NCBI RefSeq assembly: GCF_947507565.1
Contig: NC_089184.1
Coordinates: 1,488,001-1,552,000 of the forward strand
Reading direction: 5' to 3'
Source: Oscarella lobularis
Lineage: Eukaryota; Porifera; Homoscleromorpha; Homosclerophorida; Oscarellidae
DNA: 64,000 bases
Every line of letters begins with the position of its first letter. Position 1 is the stretch's first letter. The notes below the pieces were generated by a model. It did no database searches and was not told where the DNA came from. It was given only the letters and a program-made list of their open reading frames with translations. Of this stretch, positions 9,459-21,811 are shown piece by piece. The position numbers and the translations under genes are program-made.

Positions 9459-11556
9459 ATGATCCCAACTTTGCTGTTAGCCTTGACTCTCGCTGCATTC
9501 GCACAGGCTTTGAACAATGGTAAGATGCCGAAACTTGATCTTGATCCCGTGAGGGTAGACTAAAGATGCAAAATTATACAGGTTTAGGTAAGACCGTACT
9601 CATCCTGCACTGAGCGAGTAAAGAGGTCCTCCTATCGTCGCGCTGTCGCTTGTTAGGCTTGGTTCCTCCCATGGGCTGGAATACGTGGTGCACGCTGGGG
9701 AGGTAGTACGTAACCGGCCGCTGAAAAGTTAATTAAACGGTGCACGATCGTCACCTAGATGCGGTCGCGATTATTGCGATGCTAAGGAGGTGATGAGCGT
9801 CGCCGATGCCATGGTCGAGAACGGCATGCGCAACTTGGGATGGAAGTACATTAATCTAGACGGTACTGTAAGACTTTACGTAGGACACGTACCGGCCCCA
9901 AGTGCCAATTCTCATTATTGCTCGTAGACTGCTGGGCTGATCACAGGGACGCAAATGGAACAATCGTAGCTGATCCGAGCCGTTTTCCGGAGTAAATAGA
10001 CTCAATGTTGGTTCGAATTATAGCCGAGAATTTCTTGATTAGTGGCATAGCAGCTGTAGTTAAATACGTTAATTCAAAAGGATTCAAATTCGGGCTGGTA
10101 CCTGAAAAGGAAACGTGCCTCTCGCTAAGGTCGAATTGTTTTCAGTACACAGATGCCGGCGAGTACACTTGCAGTACGGGAGGACGCCACTACAAAATTC
10201 CAGGGAGCTACGGTATATAATTAGTATCGCGAAAATGACTTACAGTTCTCCACTGTACACTCTTCCTAGGACACTACGAACAAGACGCACAAACGTACGC
10301 CAGCTGGGGAGTTGAATGTAAGCAAACAAAGTCTTTGATCTCACCTTCGAACTTTCGCCGTCCCACTAGATGTGAAGATGGACTGGTGCAACACAAAAAT
10401 CAACGGAACTAAGCTTGATCCTAAAGTTCAGTATGCTCAAATGGTCAGTCGATTTCTTACGGTTACTGTTTTTCTAATCATGCATCGTTCTTTCAGTCGA
10501 AGGCTTTGAACGCTACCGGTAAGCCGATTTTCTTTAATTCGTGCGAGTGGGGCGTGGAAAGCCCTTGGGAATGGATGAAAATGTACGCCAATTCGTGGCG
10601 TTCCGGCGACGACCACGCGGACAATTGGAAGTCGACAGCCGGCATTATAGAACACAACGCCGGACTTTCAAAATACGCCGGTACAGTGCAAAAGACCGAG
10701 TCAACGATGCTCGTTATCGTATACACTCATCGCAGGGCCTGGAGGATGGAACGACCCCGATTTTCTGATGACTGGCGGAGAGGTAATCATAAAATTGCCC
10801 CCAACGATTGCTTAGCAATGCTTACCTAAGGGATGCGCCGACGACGAGAACAAGCGATGTCCTGGAATGACGGACGTCGAATACAAAACCGAATTCGTCA
10901 TGTGGTGCATACTGGCTGCCCCGCTTCTTGTTGCCACCGACGTTCGTAATATGACTGATATTCAAAAGCAGGTGAATGAAAAGCCAACCATCTTCTATCC
11001 CCAATCAAAGACTTTACCAGGCCCTGTTCAATGCAGAACTTATTGCCGTGAATCAAGATAAAATGGGTACAGTACACGAGAATAGAAACCTTGTACGGAG
11101 ACGTTTCTTCGCAGGTCACCAAGGAGATCGACTTGGCTTCTCAAATTGCAGTTCGGTATGTAGTAATAGCTGCCATAGCACTAACTGAGCCCTTTTGTTA
11201 CAGAAATCAGACGACTGCCAAATTTGGGCGAAAAATTTGACAGACAACGCGGTGGCCGTTGCTCTGTTCAACGCAGTAGGGCTGCTCCCATTAAAACTCT
11301 TAGTTCTTATTATCTATTTTTCAAAGGGTGACAGCACTCACAACATAACATTTAATTTCACTCTCTTACCTGGATGGGACAGTAAATCGGTTCACTTCAG
11401 AGACCTGTGGGAGATGAAGGACGTCGGAAGCTTCCAGCACTCGTACGCAAACAAAGATAGCATTTGATCCAAAATCTAACGAAATTTCATAGCTTCACAG
11501 CCAACGACGTCCCAAGCCACGGAGTAGCGGTCTACAAGCTGACAATATCAGCGTGA
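9459..11556 (+). CDS. Alpha-galactosidase / alpha-N-acetylgalactosaminidase family (GH27)
   Basis: A retaining glycosidase that cleaves terminal alpha-galactosyl residues, probably lysosomal or secreted. There are 17 exons: 9459-9519, 9582-9587, 9657-9702, 9759-9862, 9928-9991, 10043-10097, 10146-10212, 10270-10317, 10370-10443, 10497-10680, 10736-10782, 10831-10971, 11021-11066, 11115-11155, 11204-11275, 11327-11442 and 11493-11556, giving 411 aa. The signal peptide is MIPTLLLALTLAAFAQA, then PPMGWNTWC, YINLDDCW, EYVKMDWCN (nucleophile Asp) and SWRSGDDHADNW (acid/base Asp), then GPGGWNDPDFL, APLLVATDVRNM and ELIAVNQDKMG. The C-terminal beta domain ends VPSHGVAVYKLTISA. Exon 2 is a 6-nt micro-exon that restores the family spacing between NG and PPMGW. 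GLA and NAGA cannot be told apart here. Confidence 0.92.
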
Positions 11557-11645
11557 CGTCGTTGCCAAAGAGAAGCGCCGCATTAAAAATTCCGTTTACG
11601 TTTTTCTGTTCAGCTTTGTTTCTGTGTTGCGTAGGGATTGCACGT

Positions 11646-13251
11646 TCATATTTTTGTCTCGTACGTGTCTTCCACGTGTTTTAGAAGTTGTAGCAGATAG
11701 TCGACCTTGTACGGAAACAGTTCTTGATCATGCAGTCTCTCGATTGCAAGACGAAGGCGTATAAGGACAGGCATTACTTTATCCAGCTGCTCCGTGGTTG
11801 CCACTCGTTGGAAATTGTCCCAATCGGATTTTAGCAATTTCAAATAGACTAAAAAATATCTTAGAAACTCCGTGTCGCATTCGATGAGCCAATCCAGTAG
11901 AACAGTGTGATCGTAGGAAATTAAATCGATAAGATGAATAGCGAACAAGTGCGGATTGAAATTCCTACACACAATATCCAAATCGCGATGAAAGTCGCCG
12001 TCTGTCACGTCCTTCATTCTGCTCACAGTCATCCAACCTTCTAGGAGCAGCCAAATAACGTCAATAAGGATATCGTCCTGAGAAGAATAGAGACTAAACG
12101 AAATTTTCACTACGTCGACCCCGCTTTCAATAATTGACATTAGCAAAGTGATAGTCCGTCTTTGCATGGGGTCACTGTTTTCCAACTGTCTCAGCAACAA
12201 AACGCCCATCTTGAGAATAACGGAAGTATAGAGTCTGATGAAACTGACGTCGTCAACGGCGTCGTTAGCAGTGAAGCAGAAAGTGGATTGTACCACGGGA
12301 ATTTGATTTTTGCGCAGTCTTTCTGCCACTGTCACTACGAGCTTTGAAGATAGAACGCTTTGAAGAGCTGATCTGACTTGACTAGCTGCAAACGGAAATG
12401 CGTCTGACGATGGCGAGCAGATCACGCTTGTTGGTAGGCTACATGATACCGCAATGAAAAATTGCTTTTTGAGAGCACTGTCCAGCACGGACGAATTCAT
12501 TTGAGGAAACCATTTTAGAAGACTTGAGCTCACTTTCTGTCTCAAATCATTCATGAAAGAAACTCGCTTTCTTTTTGCCTGACAATCCGCTTCTTCTTCC
12601 GCATCTCGAGATAAATTGTCAAAGGGAAAGAGCAGTATTTCTCTTAGAAGAGCAAGCCACGTCCCAATGACATCAGTGATTTCGCACTCCATTATCGCTG
12701 CAAACAATCGATCGTACACGGGCAACATTTCCACAAGTACGTCGTCTGAGAGCGAGCGAGTATTGAAACTGGGCGACGAGTTTCCAGTACGTACATATTT
12801 AAGAATCGCTCTCGCTATTTCCAACAGATAGACCACATTCACTGACGTGGTGATTTTACTCAACGAGACAGCCTTCTCAAGACGACTAAAAATGCCTGCT
12901 ATGAAACGGTGAGCCTGCCGAATTAAACCCAGTGAAGAGGATCTCAAATCTAGTATGGAGTTCTTACAGGTGACGTGCTGCTTTGCTGGACTATTCTGTG
13001 CTTGATGCATCTTGACGCGCAGTAGGCTACAAGTCGATCTTCGCTAGCGAGGTAATCCCACTAAAAGCCTCTATAAGAACAGCCTAAACGCTCTGATACG
13101 CTCAATTTGTCACCATTTCAAGAGGAATTTCTTCGCCTTCAGTTGAGCTGCCGAAGAGTGCTAGCTTCAGCAATACCGACTTCCTTCCTTCTCTAGAGCT
13201 GCAATCTTCTGCTGCACTGCCCGTTTCTGCTTCGTCGAGAGAGGAATTCAT
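11646..13251 (-). CDS. LINS1: LINS1 (Lines homolog)
   Basis: LINS1 is the animal homologue of Drosophila Lines, a regulator linked to Wnt signalling; its biochemistry is poorly known. Most of the protein is one long exon, 11646-12914. The C-terminal signature is diagnostic: HTVLLDWLIECDTEFLRYFL, VYLKLLKSDWDNF and LRLAIERLHDQELFPYKV. Two further 5' exons are supported by splice sites and phase: 12968-13060 (WDYLASEDRLVAYCASRC) and 13114-13251, starting MNSSLDEAETGS. The total is about 499 aa, shorter than the human protein, so the N-terminal region is either reduced or continues further upstream. It is divergent from tropomyosin and convergent with the alpha-galactosidase (89-bp gap). Confidence 0.85.
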
Positions 13252-13526
13252 TTGTCCGGATCGCGGAGCTTGCGTAGAACTATAGGAACGTGCGCTAGTT
13301 GCAGTGAGGTAAATTGATTAATTAAAATGATTTTCTGAGAATATATACATGTACAGTACCTACCTCATTATTGTAAAAGGCTTACGGTTACCCTGCAAAA
13401 AAAGCAACGGGTGGGAGTCACCCACCTACCGTAGATATCTATTTAGTAGTCGTGGCCCAGTGTCGTGCGCATGTCATAAAATTTCACCTAGAGGAAATTA
13501 GACACCTCTTGCAAGCAACTTGAACC
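13252..13526. promoter_or_regulatory. Divergent promoter interval, LINS1 / tropomyosin
   Basis: A 275-bp gap lies between opposed start codons. It contains a perfect hairpin GGTGGG-AGTCA-CCCACC at 13410-13426 and a run of A at 13398-13403. No TATA box is evident. Confidence 0.45.
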
Positions 13527-14650
13527 ATGGAGCAGATCAAAAAGAAAATGGCGACTCTGAAGGCGAACTGCGAAGCAGCCGAAGAGAGAGAAGAGGCGGC
13601 GCTGGCAGCTCTAAAAAATAAGAATGCGGAACTAGAAGAGGTAAACGCGGTAGGAGAGATGCAATAAATCTGCAAGTCTACCGGGGCGGCGTGTCTGTAT
13701 ATCCAAGTCTCAACGAATGAACGACGACATGAAAAGGAAACTGTCTTTACTTGAAAGCGACCTCGACCGAGCGGAAGAAGAACTTTCCAAGTGCCAGGCT
13801 CGCGTCAAACAGAGCGAAGCGGCGGCGGATGAGTTTGAACGGTAAAAAATAGGGAAAGGGGAGGGGCTGAGTGGGCGGGACGACGAGTACACGTTTATAG
13901 GGAATTGAAGCGAAAAGAGCATGCGACGGCCTACGATGACGACAAGGTAAGTATCGAAATGAAATCGCGAGAACGACGTCTTACAATTGGCAATTTTCAG
14001 CTCGACGAGCTCGAGCGGAAGTACAAAGAATCGAAAGCGACCGCCGAAGAATACCAGAGGCTCTACGACGACGCCGCGCGCAAGATCAAGGTGCTCGAAG
14101 CCGATCTAGAATTGGCCGAAGAGAGAGGAGACCAATTCGAAGGGTAAAACGCGTTTTTTACCGAGGGGGGGCGTGTGGTGTGATTCGCGTGGGCTGGGTT
14201 AGTCAAGTGAAGGAGCTCACTAATGAGATGGACGGTTTGAGTAACACGGTGCAGTCTCTTACGACTAGCGAAGCCAAAGTAGGACCTTTTATTCCGGCAT
14301 TTGAGGTCTCGTCTGACATTTGTTTAGTCGAACGAACGAGAAGACCAGCTTGAAGATAAAGTGCATGACCTCACGCAGAGACTGAATGAAGTAAGTAGAC
14401 AGCACCCGTTTAGCGACAGATACCTAAGTTTTCTTCTCGTTGTCTAGGCGGATAGGCAGTGCCAAGAATACCAGCATCGCGCTGAGGCTCTGCAAAGAGA
14501 TCTCGATCAAGCAGAAGGCAAGTCGTACATAAATGTCATACTGAGCTACTGACGCGACGATTTTCAGAGGAATGTGACAAAGAGGTGGCTGCTCATGCAG
14601 ACACGAAAAAGCAGCTCGATTCTATAATGGCGGAATTGAACGACATGTAG
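13527..14650 (+). CDS. Tropomyosin, short (about 242 aa) form
   Basis: A coiled-coil actin-filament side binder. There are eight exons: 13527-13640, 13708-13841, 13901-13946, 14001-14143, 14203-14278, 14328-14390, 14448-14517 and 14568-14650. The protein is a nearly continuous heptad coil beginning MEQIKKKMATLKANCEAAEE, with LLESDLDRAEEELSKCQ, LDELERKYKESKATAEEY and RKIKVLEADLELAEERGDQF at the places of the conserved tropomyosin blocks, and ends MAELNDM, like the family's ELDxALNDMTS terminus. The length matches non-muscle forms, not 284-aa muscle forms. Only one first exon and one last exon are visible, so no alternative ends are evident. The last intron (14518-14567) uses a GC donor, AAG|GCAAGT. 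Confidence 0.88.
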
Positions 14651-14917
14651 AAAGGAAACTGCAGGAGCAGACAGGATTGTTTGTTAGTACTCTTACTCTT
14701 TTTTTGCCTAGCAGTTCTCATTGTGTCTTCTCTCTATTTCTTCCTTCTTGGTGATTGCGTTGTGTAAGACAAAAAAAAACAAATTGCGTGTAGAAGCGAG
14801 AATAGGACCCCTTGTTTCCCCCCACGCTCTCTTCTCGGACTCTCCTCTACTCTACCCCTCTGTGATTAGTTCATTCAAGAACAAAAGAACTCTGTCGTGA
14901 AATAAAGCCTTGGTATA
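14651..14917. other. Convergent 3' interval, tropomyosin / CHAF1A
   Basis: 267 bp between two stop codons, pyrimidine-rich in the middle (14690-14760), with an AATAAA at 14901-14906 suited to the plus-strand tropomyosin transcript. No ORF of note. Confidence 0.4.
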
Positions 14918-17477
14918 TCAGTGAGATAAAGACATAGGAGGGAATGCAGCACTAACAATTAGAGGCCTGCTTGTATCGTGAGTCTGTCCCAAAAGCGGCA
15001 CTGGAGCCGGCGTGTTAGGATGCTGTGGAGTGGAGTATGGAGTGGAAGGCTGCGGACGCGCGCACAGCCCACTTACTAGTAGGACTTCGTCAGCGAACAC
15101 TAAGTTCGGCACGGGCAAATTCGCTTCCAATCCCCACTGAGCAATCACAGCCGGATTTACGTACCACAAGCTCTTCCAACGAACCGGCTCTCTTGCTTCT
15201 TTCGTTGCTATTGCCCTGATTTTCATTTCTAGCTGACGTCGCGACATGAGTGTCTGCGTCGCCAGCGACGATTCGCTCGACAGCTTTGACTTCCAATAGG
15301 CTTGGAAAACGTTGATAAGTTTATTCAAGCCAGAGGAATTTCCGTGAACAAACCGAATCAAGTGGGGCATGGCTAGATAGAAGAAATGAGAAAGGTTAGT
15401 CGTCTACTTGTAGGTAGGTCGTTTACCTTCAACTGAGACAGGACGAAAAGCTGAGCCTCCCATCACCACAGTCGCATGTGGCTGACACTGCACAGCAATT
15501 GGAGTAGCCACTGGAACTGACGATACTTCAGGTTTGGAAGGCACTTCAATTCGAGACACTGATATAGGAGTTTTCGTCAGCGGACAAAGGGAACAAGACT
15601 TGAGCTTGTCCATGAGCATCTCCAGCGGCTGACCAAGCGACTTCACCGTCGTCGTTGGAAGCGTACCGTTTTCGCTTTGCCACAGACAGCCAATCATGAC
15701 GGGCTTCATGGATCCGGAATGAGACTTGCGCGATAGATCGTTCTGACGTGCCATCTCGCGTCGCTTGTTGGAATCAGAAGTCGCAGACTTCTAAAGAGAA
15801 TGCATGTACAATCCGTCGGAGCGGCGGTTTAGTCGTCCAGATACAAACCTCTTCGTCTGAATCTCCTCCTTCGTCGGCCGAGAGGTAACCGTGGGGAACG
15901 AAGAAACCGTCGTCTTCGTCTTCGTCTTCGTCACCCTGAGCTCCCGTTTCAACGGCGTCATCCTTTACAGAAGAAGCACACAAACGGTTGATTATTATTT
16001 AGTATTCCGCTCCAGCTTACTTCGCTGTCAGCAATACTCTCGCCGGGTTCCTCTTCCTCCCATTCGTCCGCACTGTCAATGTCGTAATTCAAGTAGGCCT
16101 AAAACAAGCGAAAATTGAATTGAACTTCTCCCACGTGCCTTCGCGTGTTTCTCACGGCGTCTTTCTGCAGTGGAGCGCGCGGTCTCACAATCCGACTCTT
16201 CTTTCTCCAAGTGCCAAAGTAAGCTGGCCGATGCGTTTCGTGAAACTGAAGGAACTTCGCTCTCAGTCCGGGAAAGCCGACCGGCACGTCCGCTTTCTCA
16301 ACGACGACAACGTCGTCCGAGTGATGAGACTTCGCCGGCGAAGGGGACCCGCCGCCGCCGCCGCCGCCGCGACCTCTCAACATACGACCAACTCTCTTAA
16401 GAGTTCTCCCTTTTATTTCCGAGAGATAAAGACGTCCGGGAGCGGCACTCTGAGAACGAGACCGTTCGTACACGGAAAGTGAAAAGCAATTCCCAAATAA
16501 ACCTGTTGCTTTAATCTCTGATCCAAAGCGCCTTTCTCTTTGACGGATATACCAACACGTTGTCTTTTCACCAATATGACGCCCGGTTTTACAAAAAACG
16601 GCTTGTACCAGAGAGATGGGCCAACGCGCGTCTTAGAAAAAAAAGATATCGTCTACGTTTGACATCAATATCGGTGCTATCTAACCTCTGAGCTGCTTGA
16701 AACTGCTTTTGTTGGCGACTGCTTTTTGAAATATTTCATGAAATTGTTTGTAACTTTTGCCTGCTTTCTTGTCTAAAAACGAAACGTTAAAGACCTGGAA
16801 TTGTGTCTCTGTCTCTCTCTCTCTCTCCACCTTTTCATTGAGTTCTTCCTGCTTCCGCTTCTTCTCCCGCTCCTTTCTTTCCCTCTTTTCCTGCCTTTCC
16901 TTTTCCTTTTCCAGTCTCTCCATCTCCTTCTTCTTCTTTAGTTCCTCCTTCTCGTTCGTTGCCATGTCGATTACAATTGGTGAATGTGGTGCAACCTTTG
17001 TAAAAAGTAGCAGAGTGTAGTCTCAATCAGGAACACGAATATATAGAAACCCCCCTCTAAAAGCATACTAAAAAGGGCAAAACCTGGTCAAGGAAATAAA
17101 CAATATCTAGACTACAGGCACTTTGGGGTCCATCGGTATCAAGTAAGGCATCCGTACCTTTACGAAGACAACGGATGGATCGACTCTCACCGGCGATATA
17201 CCAGCGATGTTCGACGTCGCTATGACGCGAAGAGGAATCGAAGCTGGGCTAGGTTGCGACGGCGAAATCATCATCGCTCTGGGAGATTTGGGTGAATCTA
17301 GAGAGAGTGAATAGTACAGAAACACCCTTTTGTGATCGATTTACTTGGTTTGAATAGCTTATGAGGTGGTTCTTGCGATCTCGGCGAGAAAGGGGGCCCT
17401 CGCTCGCTCGACATCGCTCCAGAAGATTCGCTAACGATTATAACATCGTTCAAGGCTGATTCGAAGTTCGATGCCAT
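14918..17477 (-). CDS. CHAF1A: Chromatin assembly factor 1 subunit A (CAF-1 p150)
   Basis: The large CAF-1 subunit deposits H3-H4 behind the replication fork through PCNA. Ten exons: 17345-17477, 17158-17297, 16831-16995, 16686-16772, 16503-16631, 16156-16449, 16021-16098, 15849-15962, 15427-15790 and 14918-15372, giving 652 aa against about 950 in vertebrates. A Lys/Glu/Arg-rich KER helix (MATNEKEELKKKKEMERL onward) is followed by FMKYFKKQ, a PIP-like motif, then PFFVKPGVILVKRQRVG. The diagnostic core is LQFHETHRPAYFGTW, an acidic stretch with DEWEEEEPGES, and DDGFFVPHGYLSADEG. The C-terminal winged-helix region carries HLIRFVHGNSSG and RRQLEMKIRAIATKE. ATG 17477 is the first true ATG; the frame upstream opens only on GTG. 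The short N-terminus lacks most of the vertebrate extension. Confidence 0.92.
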
Positions 17478-17613
17478 TGTCGATTGACGTTTTCCGAGCG
17501 AAGAGACGGCGCCCGCGTAAATTTGTGACCGGGACCTCGACACAAAAAGACCCGGGCTCCAAAGTCACGTGTAAGCTAAAACGATGTATTCATTAATTTA
17601 TTTTTTTTATAGT
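17478..17613 (-). promoter_or_regulatory. CHAF1A promoter interval with CACGTG box
   Basis: 136 bp between the CHAF1A start and the USO1 stop, both on the minus strand. A TCACGTG sequence (CACGTG at 17566-17571) is an E-box of the USF/MYC type. The interval must also hold the end of USO1, whose 3' UTR is therefore short or overlaps CHAF1A; AT-rich sequence at 17590-17610 suits polyadenylation. Confidence 0.4.
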
Positions 17614-20600
17614 TCAAACTTCGTCCTCGTCCTCGTCCTCGTCGTCTTCGTCTTCGTCGTCACTCACTTCCTGTCCCAGGCCTCTCAATTTTTCTTTCAG
17701 TTTCTTGTTCTTCTCTGTATTCTCTGTCAGCAAGACAAGCAGATCGTCCATCTCCTTTTCAATCGTTTCACATTTTTTCTGCAATTCATCGTATTCGGCT
17801 TGGACTTTCTTCAGCTCCCTAGTCGAATCATCCTGTCCATCAGTCTGACTTTGCTACAGGCATGTAATATGACGAAGACATCGATACGACATCCCCCACT
17901 CTCCTTACCAGTTTATTCAACTCGTGTTGGAGAGAATCTCTTTCTGCAATCAACGCTTCCTTTTCACTTCCAACATTGGCAAGCTGACTTTTAAGCTCGC
18001 CTATTTCCCTTGACAAGTTCATCTCTTCCGTCCCCGCTTTGCTCTTCAATAGATCGGCGTTTTCACTAGCAGCTTGCTCTGCCCGTCTGCTAGCCGCTAA
18101 TTGCCTTTCCTAAACCGCACTAGCGTAAAGAAACGGTGTTATCCAAGGCGCTAACCAAGTTGGCAATAGCGTCGCGTCCTTCTTGAATTTCGTTTTGAAT
18201 AGCAGCATTGATAGCTAGGGTCTCTTCCAGCTGCATTTGAAGTTTAGACTCGGTGCCATCATCCTCTGCTGACAACACTCAACAAAAACGTTGCTACGTT
18301 TCTAAACTCACCCCGTTTCGCTTCCGAAATAGTACTAGCTCGAAGTTCGAGATCTCTTTTAGCAGCCAATGCCTCATTCCGCTCCGCTTTCACCGATTCC
18401 AATTCTGCTTTCAAATCCCGAAGCTGCTGATCCTGATCACGAATTAGATCCTTGTACGAAGTGACGATGCTGTCGTGATCTTCCACTGGCGCTCCGTTCA
18501 CTACTGCCGCTCCAGCCGCTAAGGGAGACTGACTGCGGCCAGAATGAGACGACGAAGGAAGCGTGAGCTGATTGCTAGCAGCCTTGCTAACCGTATCTTC
18601 GTTATAACGATAGACGTTTCATAAAGCGTGCTGTACGAAGCGATTACGACAATCTTACCAAACTGGTCTTTAAAGAAGACGGTGAACATGTGATCAAATA
18701 AAATTTCTTCTCCATTTTTTGCATCGAGCTGCAAGAAAACGACAAATGCCATTAGTTACTGCACGCAATTTATTCACCGTACCTGTGGATGCTTGGCTGC
18801 TCGTATGAATGCCTCCGAATGCATGACAAAGCCGAGACATCCATTGAACCGCTCGAGACCAATTCGTTGCTGAATGATCTGCTGGAGCGCGTCTCTAAAA
18901 CGCCTTTGTCAAAAATTGAACGCTCAACTGTTGCCGGCTTACCGAGAGTAAGGTAGCTCTGTGCCGGGATGGCAGGCCAGGCAGATACCAAGTAGAAAGC
19001 ACGACAAGCCTTGGACGAGACGATCTGGCTCTGTGTCTGGTTCGTGCTCGGCCAGTCCAGTAAGCTAAAACAAATATTTCGCGCAAACGTTTCGCTGCCC
19101 GAACGGCAGAACGTACAAAAGACATGTTCGATTGATTGCTTAGGAAGACGGTAACGCACTGAGCACTTCCAGCCAACCACGTGGAAAGGAGAATCAACAA
19201 ACCAACGCGAGACTGCAAATGAGCGTTGGGCTGCAAGTAAACATCGATCCAATATCCAAGGGGAGAAAGCATTATCATTATCGCCGTACCTGACGTACTA
19301 AGTCAACAGACAGCTGAAGGAGAGTCGTAGGGGGTTGATCTAAACGCAGAAAATCTCATTCTGTCGCTAGTTAATTAATTAAAATATGCAATTTCACCAG
19401 CAGTAACGGCCAGTTGCACTCTCAATAGTTGCTCTCGTTGGAAAGCATTCAAGGTAGCCGCCAAAGAAACAGACGCAGACCAGGTGCAAAGAGGATCTTG
19501 ACTGCAAGATTTATCAAATCATATCCAATTACCCTCCTCTTTTTTGTTGTGTACCTGAATAGTCCCGTGCAAAGCAGTTGTCCCGCGGACACAGTTTGGG
19601 CTACTGGAACGAGGAATAAGAAACCGTTTAGAGCGTTTTTTTTTGGCGTTTTTACCGTCACTAGACGATGGAAGCAAAGTCGACACTATCTCCCCCTGTC
19701 CCTCTTCGTTCTTATAGAGAAAACTCTAAGGAAGACTAAATTGAACACGAAAATGAATGTGACGCATAGAAAATTTTACCTGAAAGCAATAAAGCGCTGC
19801 ACATCGCAGAGGCAAGAGCTGTTTCTCACTAGCAATTGTCGACAGAAGTCCCAGTACGGCCGATCTAGATTAAAAGCACTTGGTAACTTTTTTCTTGCAG
19901 TCAGTCCAGCGATTTTTTTTCAAACTTCGTTTGATCTCCGGGAAGCCGAAACTTCGAGAAAAGCTCCTGATTAGCGGGACTGCCCCGAATTACTTCAGCT
20001 ACAGTATTGATTGCCTGAAAGAAATCACGTTCTGCGTCAACGACGACGACGAGGATAATTCAAGTCACCTGAGTCAACAGTTCGGAGGCAAGTCCATTCG
20101 AGTACATTAGAACGCAAAAAAGCTGAGTAAGACCTATATACAGAGCGTAATTAATTACCCTCTACAGATAGAAATGGGCGAGACCCTCTACAAAAAAAAG
20201 ATATGGGCGCTTTCTTGAGTCTCTAATTCGTGTGCTAAATAATCGTTCCTATTAGCAACAGCCATACCACAGCTATGAATAGCCTTCTGGGACGAAGCAA
20301 CGCCTTGTTGTGGATTCCCAGGAGAGACGAGAATTCCAACGAGCTGTTGAACGAGACAACGTCAAAACCGAGGACCAACGTTGCCAACAGATTAAACAGA
20401 CCTTAAGCATGTGCATTATATTGGCAATTTTCTGCGAGTCCCACTGAACGGGCGAGTTCCCCTTTATCGGTAGACCCAAATCGAAAAAGGGAAGAATCCT
20501 GTGAATGTGACTAAGAGGCAGGCACGCGTAAACATATTGGATTATAACTGGTGTATGTATACCTCGCTTCCCTGAAGAAATTCTGATTTGACGTGTTGTT

Positions 20601-21811
20601 TTTCAACAGAGTGTGCATCAGTAGGATACAATCTTCGACAATAATCCCTTGATAGAATAAGATGACGCCATGACATACAGTATAGAAAGGCCGCGGGACT
20701 GCACCTCCGTCGCTGAGCCCTTCGTCAAAAACGATGTCGAGCAAGCGATCAAAAGCATTCTCAAATGCTACTATTTTCTATGTCACGGCTACTGTTTATT
20801 GACACAGAATAAATTCTTTTTTTTATTACTTGAATCATTGCATTGCCTTTTGTCAGCTGCAGGAGTATAAGAATGCCCTAAGAAAGCCGGCATTCTAAGC
20901 AGCGTGATTTCGCGTCTTTTTTTGTGTGTGCGTACCTCATTTCGAATGAAGTCTCTGCTATCAGACAATAAATCCATCAATTTTGAGACACCTATAAACG
21001 CGTATGACGCATTTGGTTTTAGAGTTTAGATCAAACATATGTACCCATTGGACTTCCGACAATTATCTCTTGCATCTGATTACTGCATAGAGAAACGCAT
21101 TGACAGAGTCACAATTTCACCGTCCAAACGACGTCAGTACCATTTGTTCACAATCAACACGTTGAGCAGTTTTGCAGCGGGCCATCTCAAGTGAAAATCG
21201 TAGTCCTACAACGCGTAGAGTCCACCAGAATACATTCCACGAAAACTCTAAGTCTCCAACCTCAACAAAGGTGAGAACGAGCGTGACATTTTTCGGCTTC
21301 TTAATGAATATTTCCGTGAACTGGATTCCCAGTTCGCTCGTCGACGGCGTCGACGTCGAATCGACGCTGACGACATTGCAAATCGTATCCAAGGCCAATT
21401 CAACGATATCCACGTCCGAACTAGGAGAAAGAGAGTTTCTATTCCGTTTAGGAAGGAATTTATATCACAGCTATCGTACCGATCTCGCTCCAAAACGTCC
21501 ACGAGCAAATCCATGGCTTGAGTTCCGACTTCGAGGCGAAATTTCTTCGCAGGAAACACACTCAATATTGTGGCTATGTGCGAAGACGGGTTTTTACTTT
21601 GGACAGCGATCGAAGGGCTCGGACGGCATCTCGACGGTCGTTTAGAAGAGTCGACGATTGGATTCGATTGCACAGGCGTTCGATCTAGAAGCCCGTTTCG
21701 TTTTCGACGCGATCGCGACTCGTTTTCGCTTACCGTGTCTACGCCCGACGGCTGACTTGCTTCTCCCGATCCGCCTAAGACGGCGCTGATGCCTTTCGTG
21801 AAGATTTCCAT
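17614..21811 (-). CDS. USO1: General vesicular transport factor p115 (USO1)
   Basis: A homodimeric tether that docks COPII vesicles at the cis-Golgi with GM130 and giantin. About 27 short exons give roughly 880 aa (human 962). Order: MEIFTKGISAVLGG start; armadillo-like head with SSTLLNDRRDAVRALRSLSK, RLEVGTQAMDLLVDVLERD, GIQFTEIFIKKPKNVTLVL, LMDLLSDSRDFIRNE, LLKNNTSNQNFFREA, NEEGQGEIVSTLLPS, VSAGQLLCTGLF and REQLLRVQLAV; the USO1 head end (SRVGLLILLSTWLAGSAQ); then a coiled coil from about residue 640 (HDSIVTSYKDLIRDQDQQLR) to LLVLLTENTEKNKKLKEKL, and an acidic tail of Asp/Glu. ATG 21811 is the first real ATG; the frame upstream begins with GTG. The start lies 78 bp from that of synergin gamma. 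Confidence 0.95.

Noticed and set aside
17478-17543. Upstream extension of CHAF1A
   Set aside because: The frame is open but begins only at a GTG; the first ATG is at 17477.
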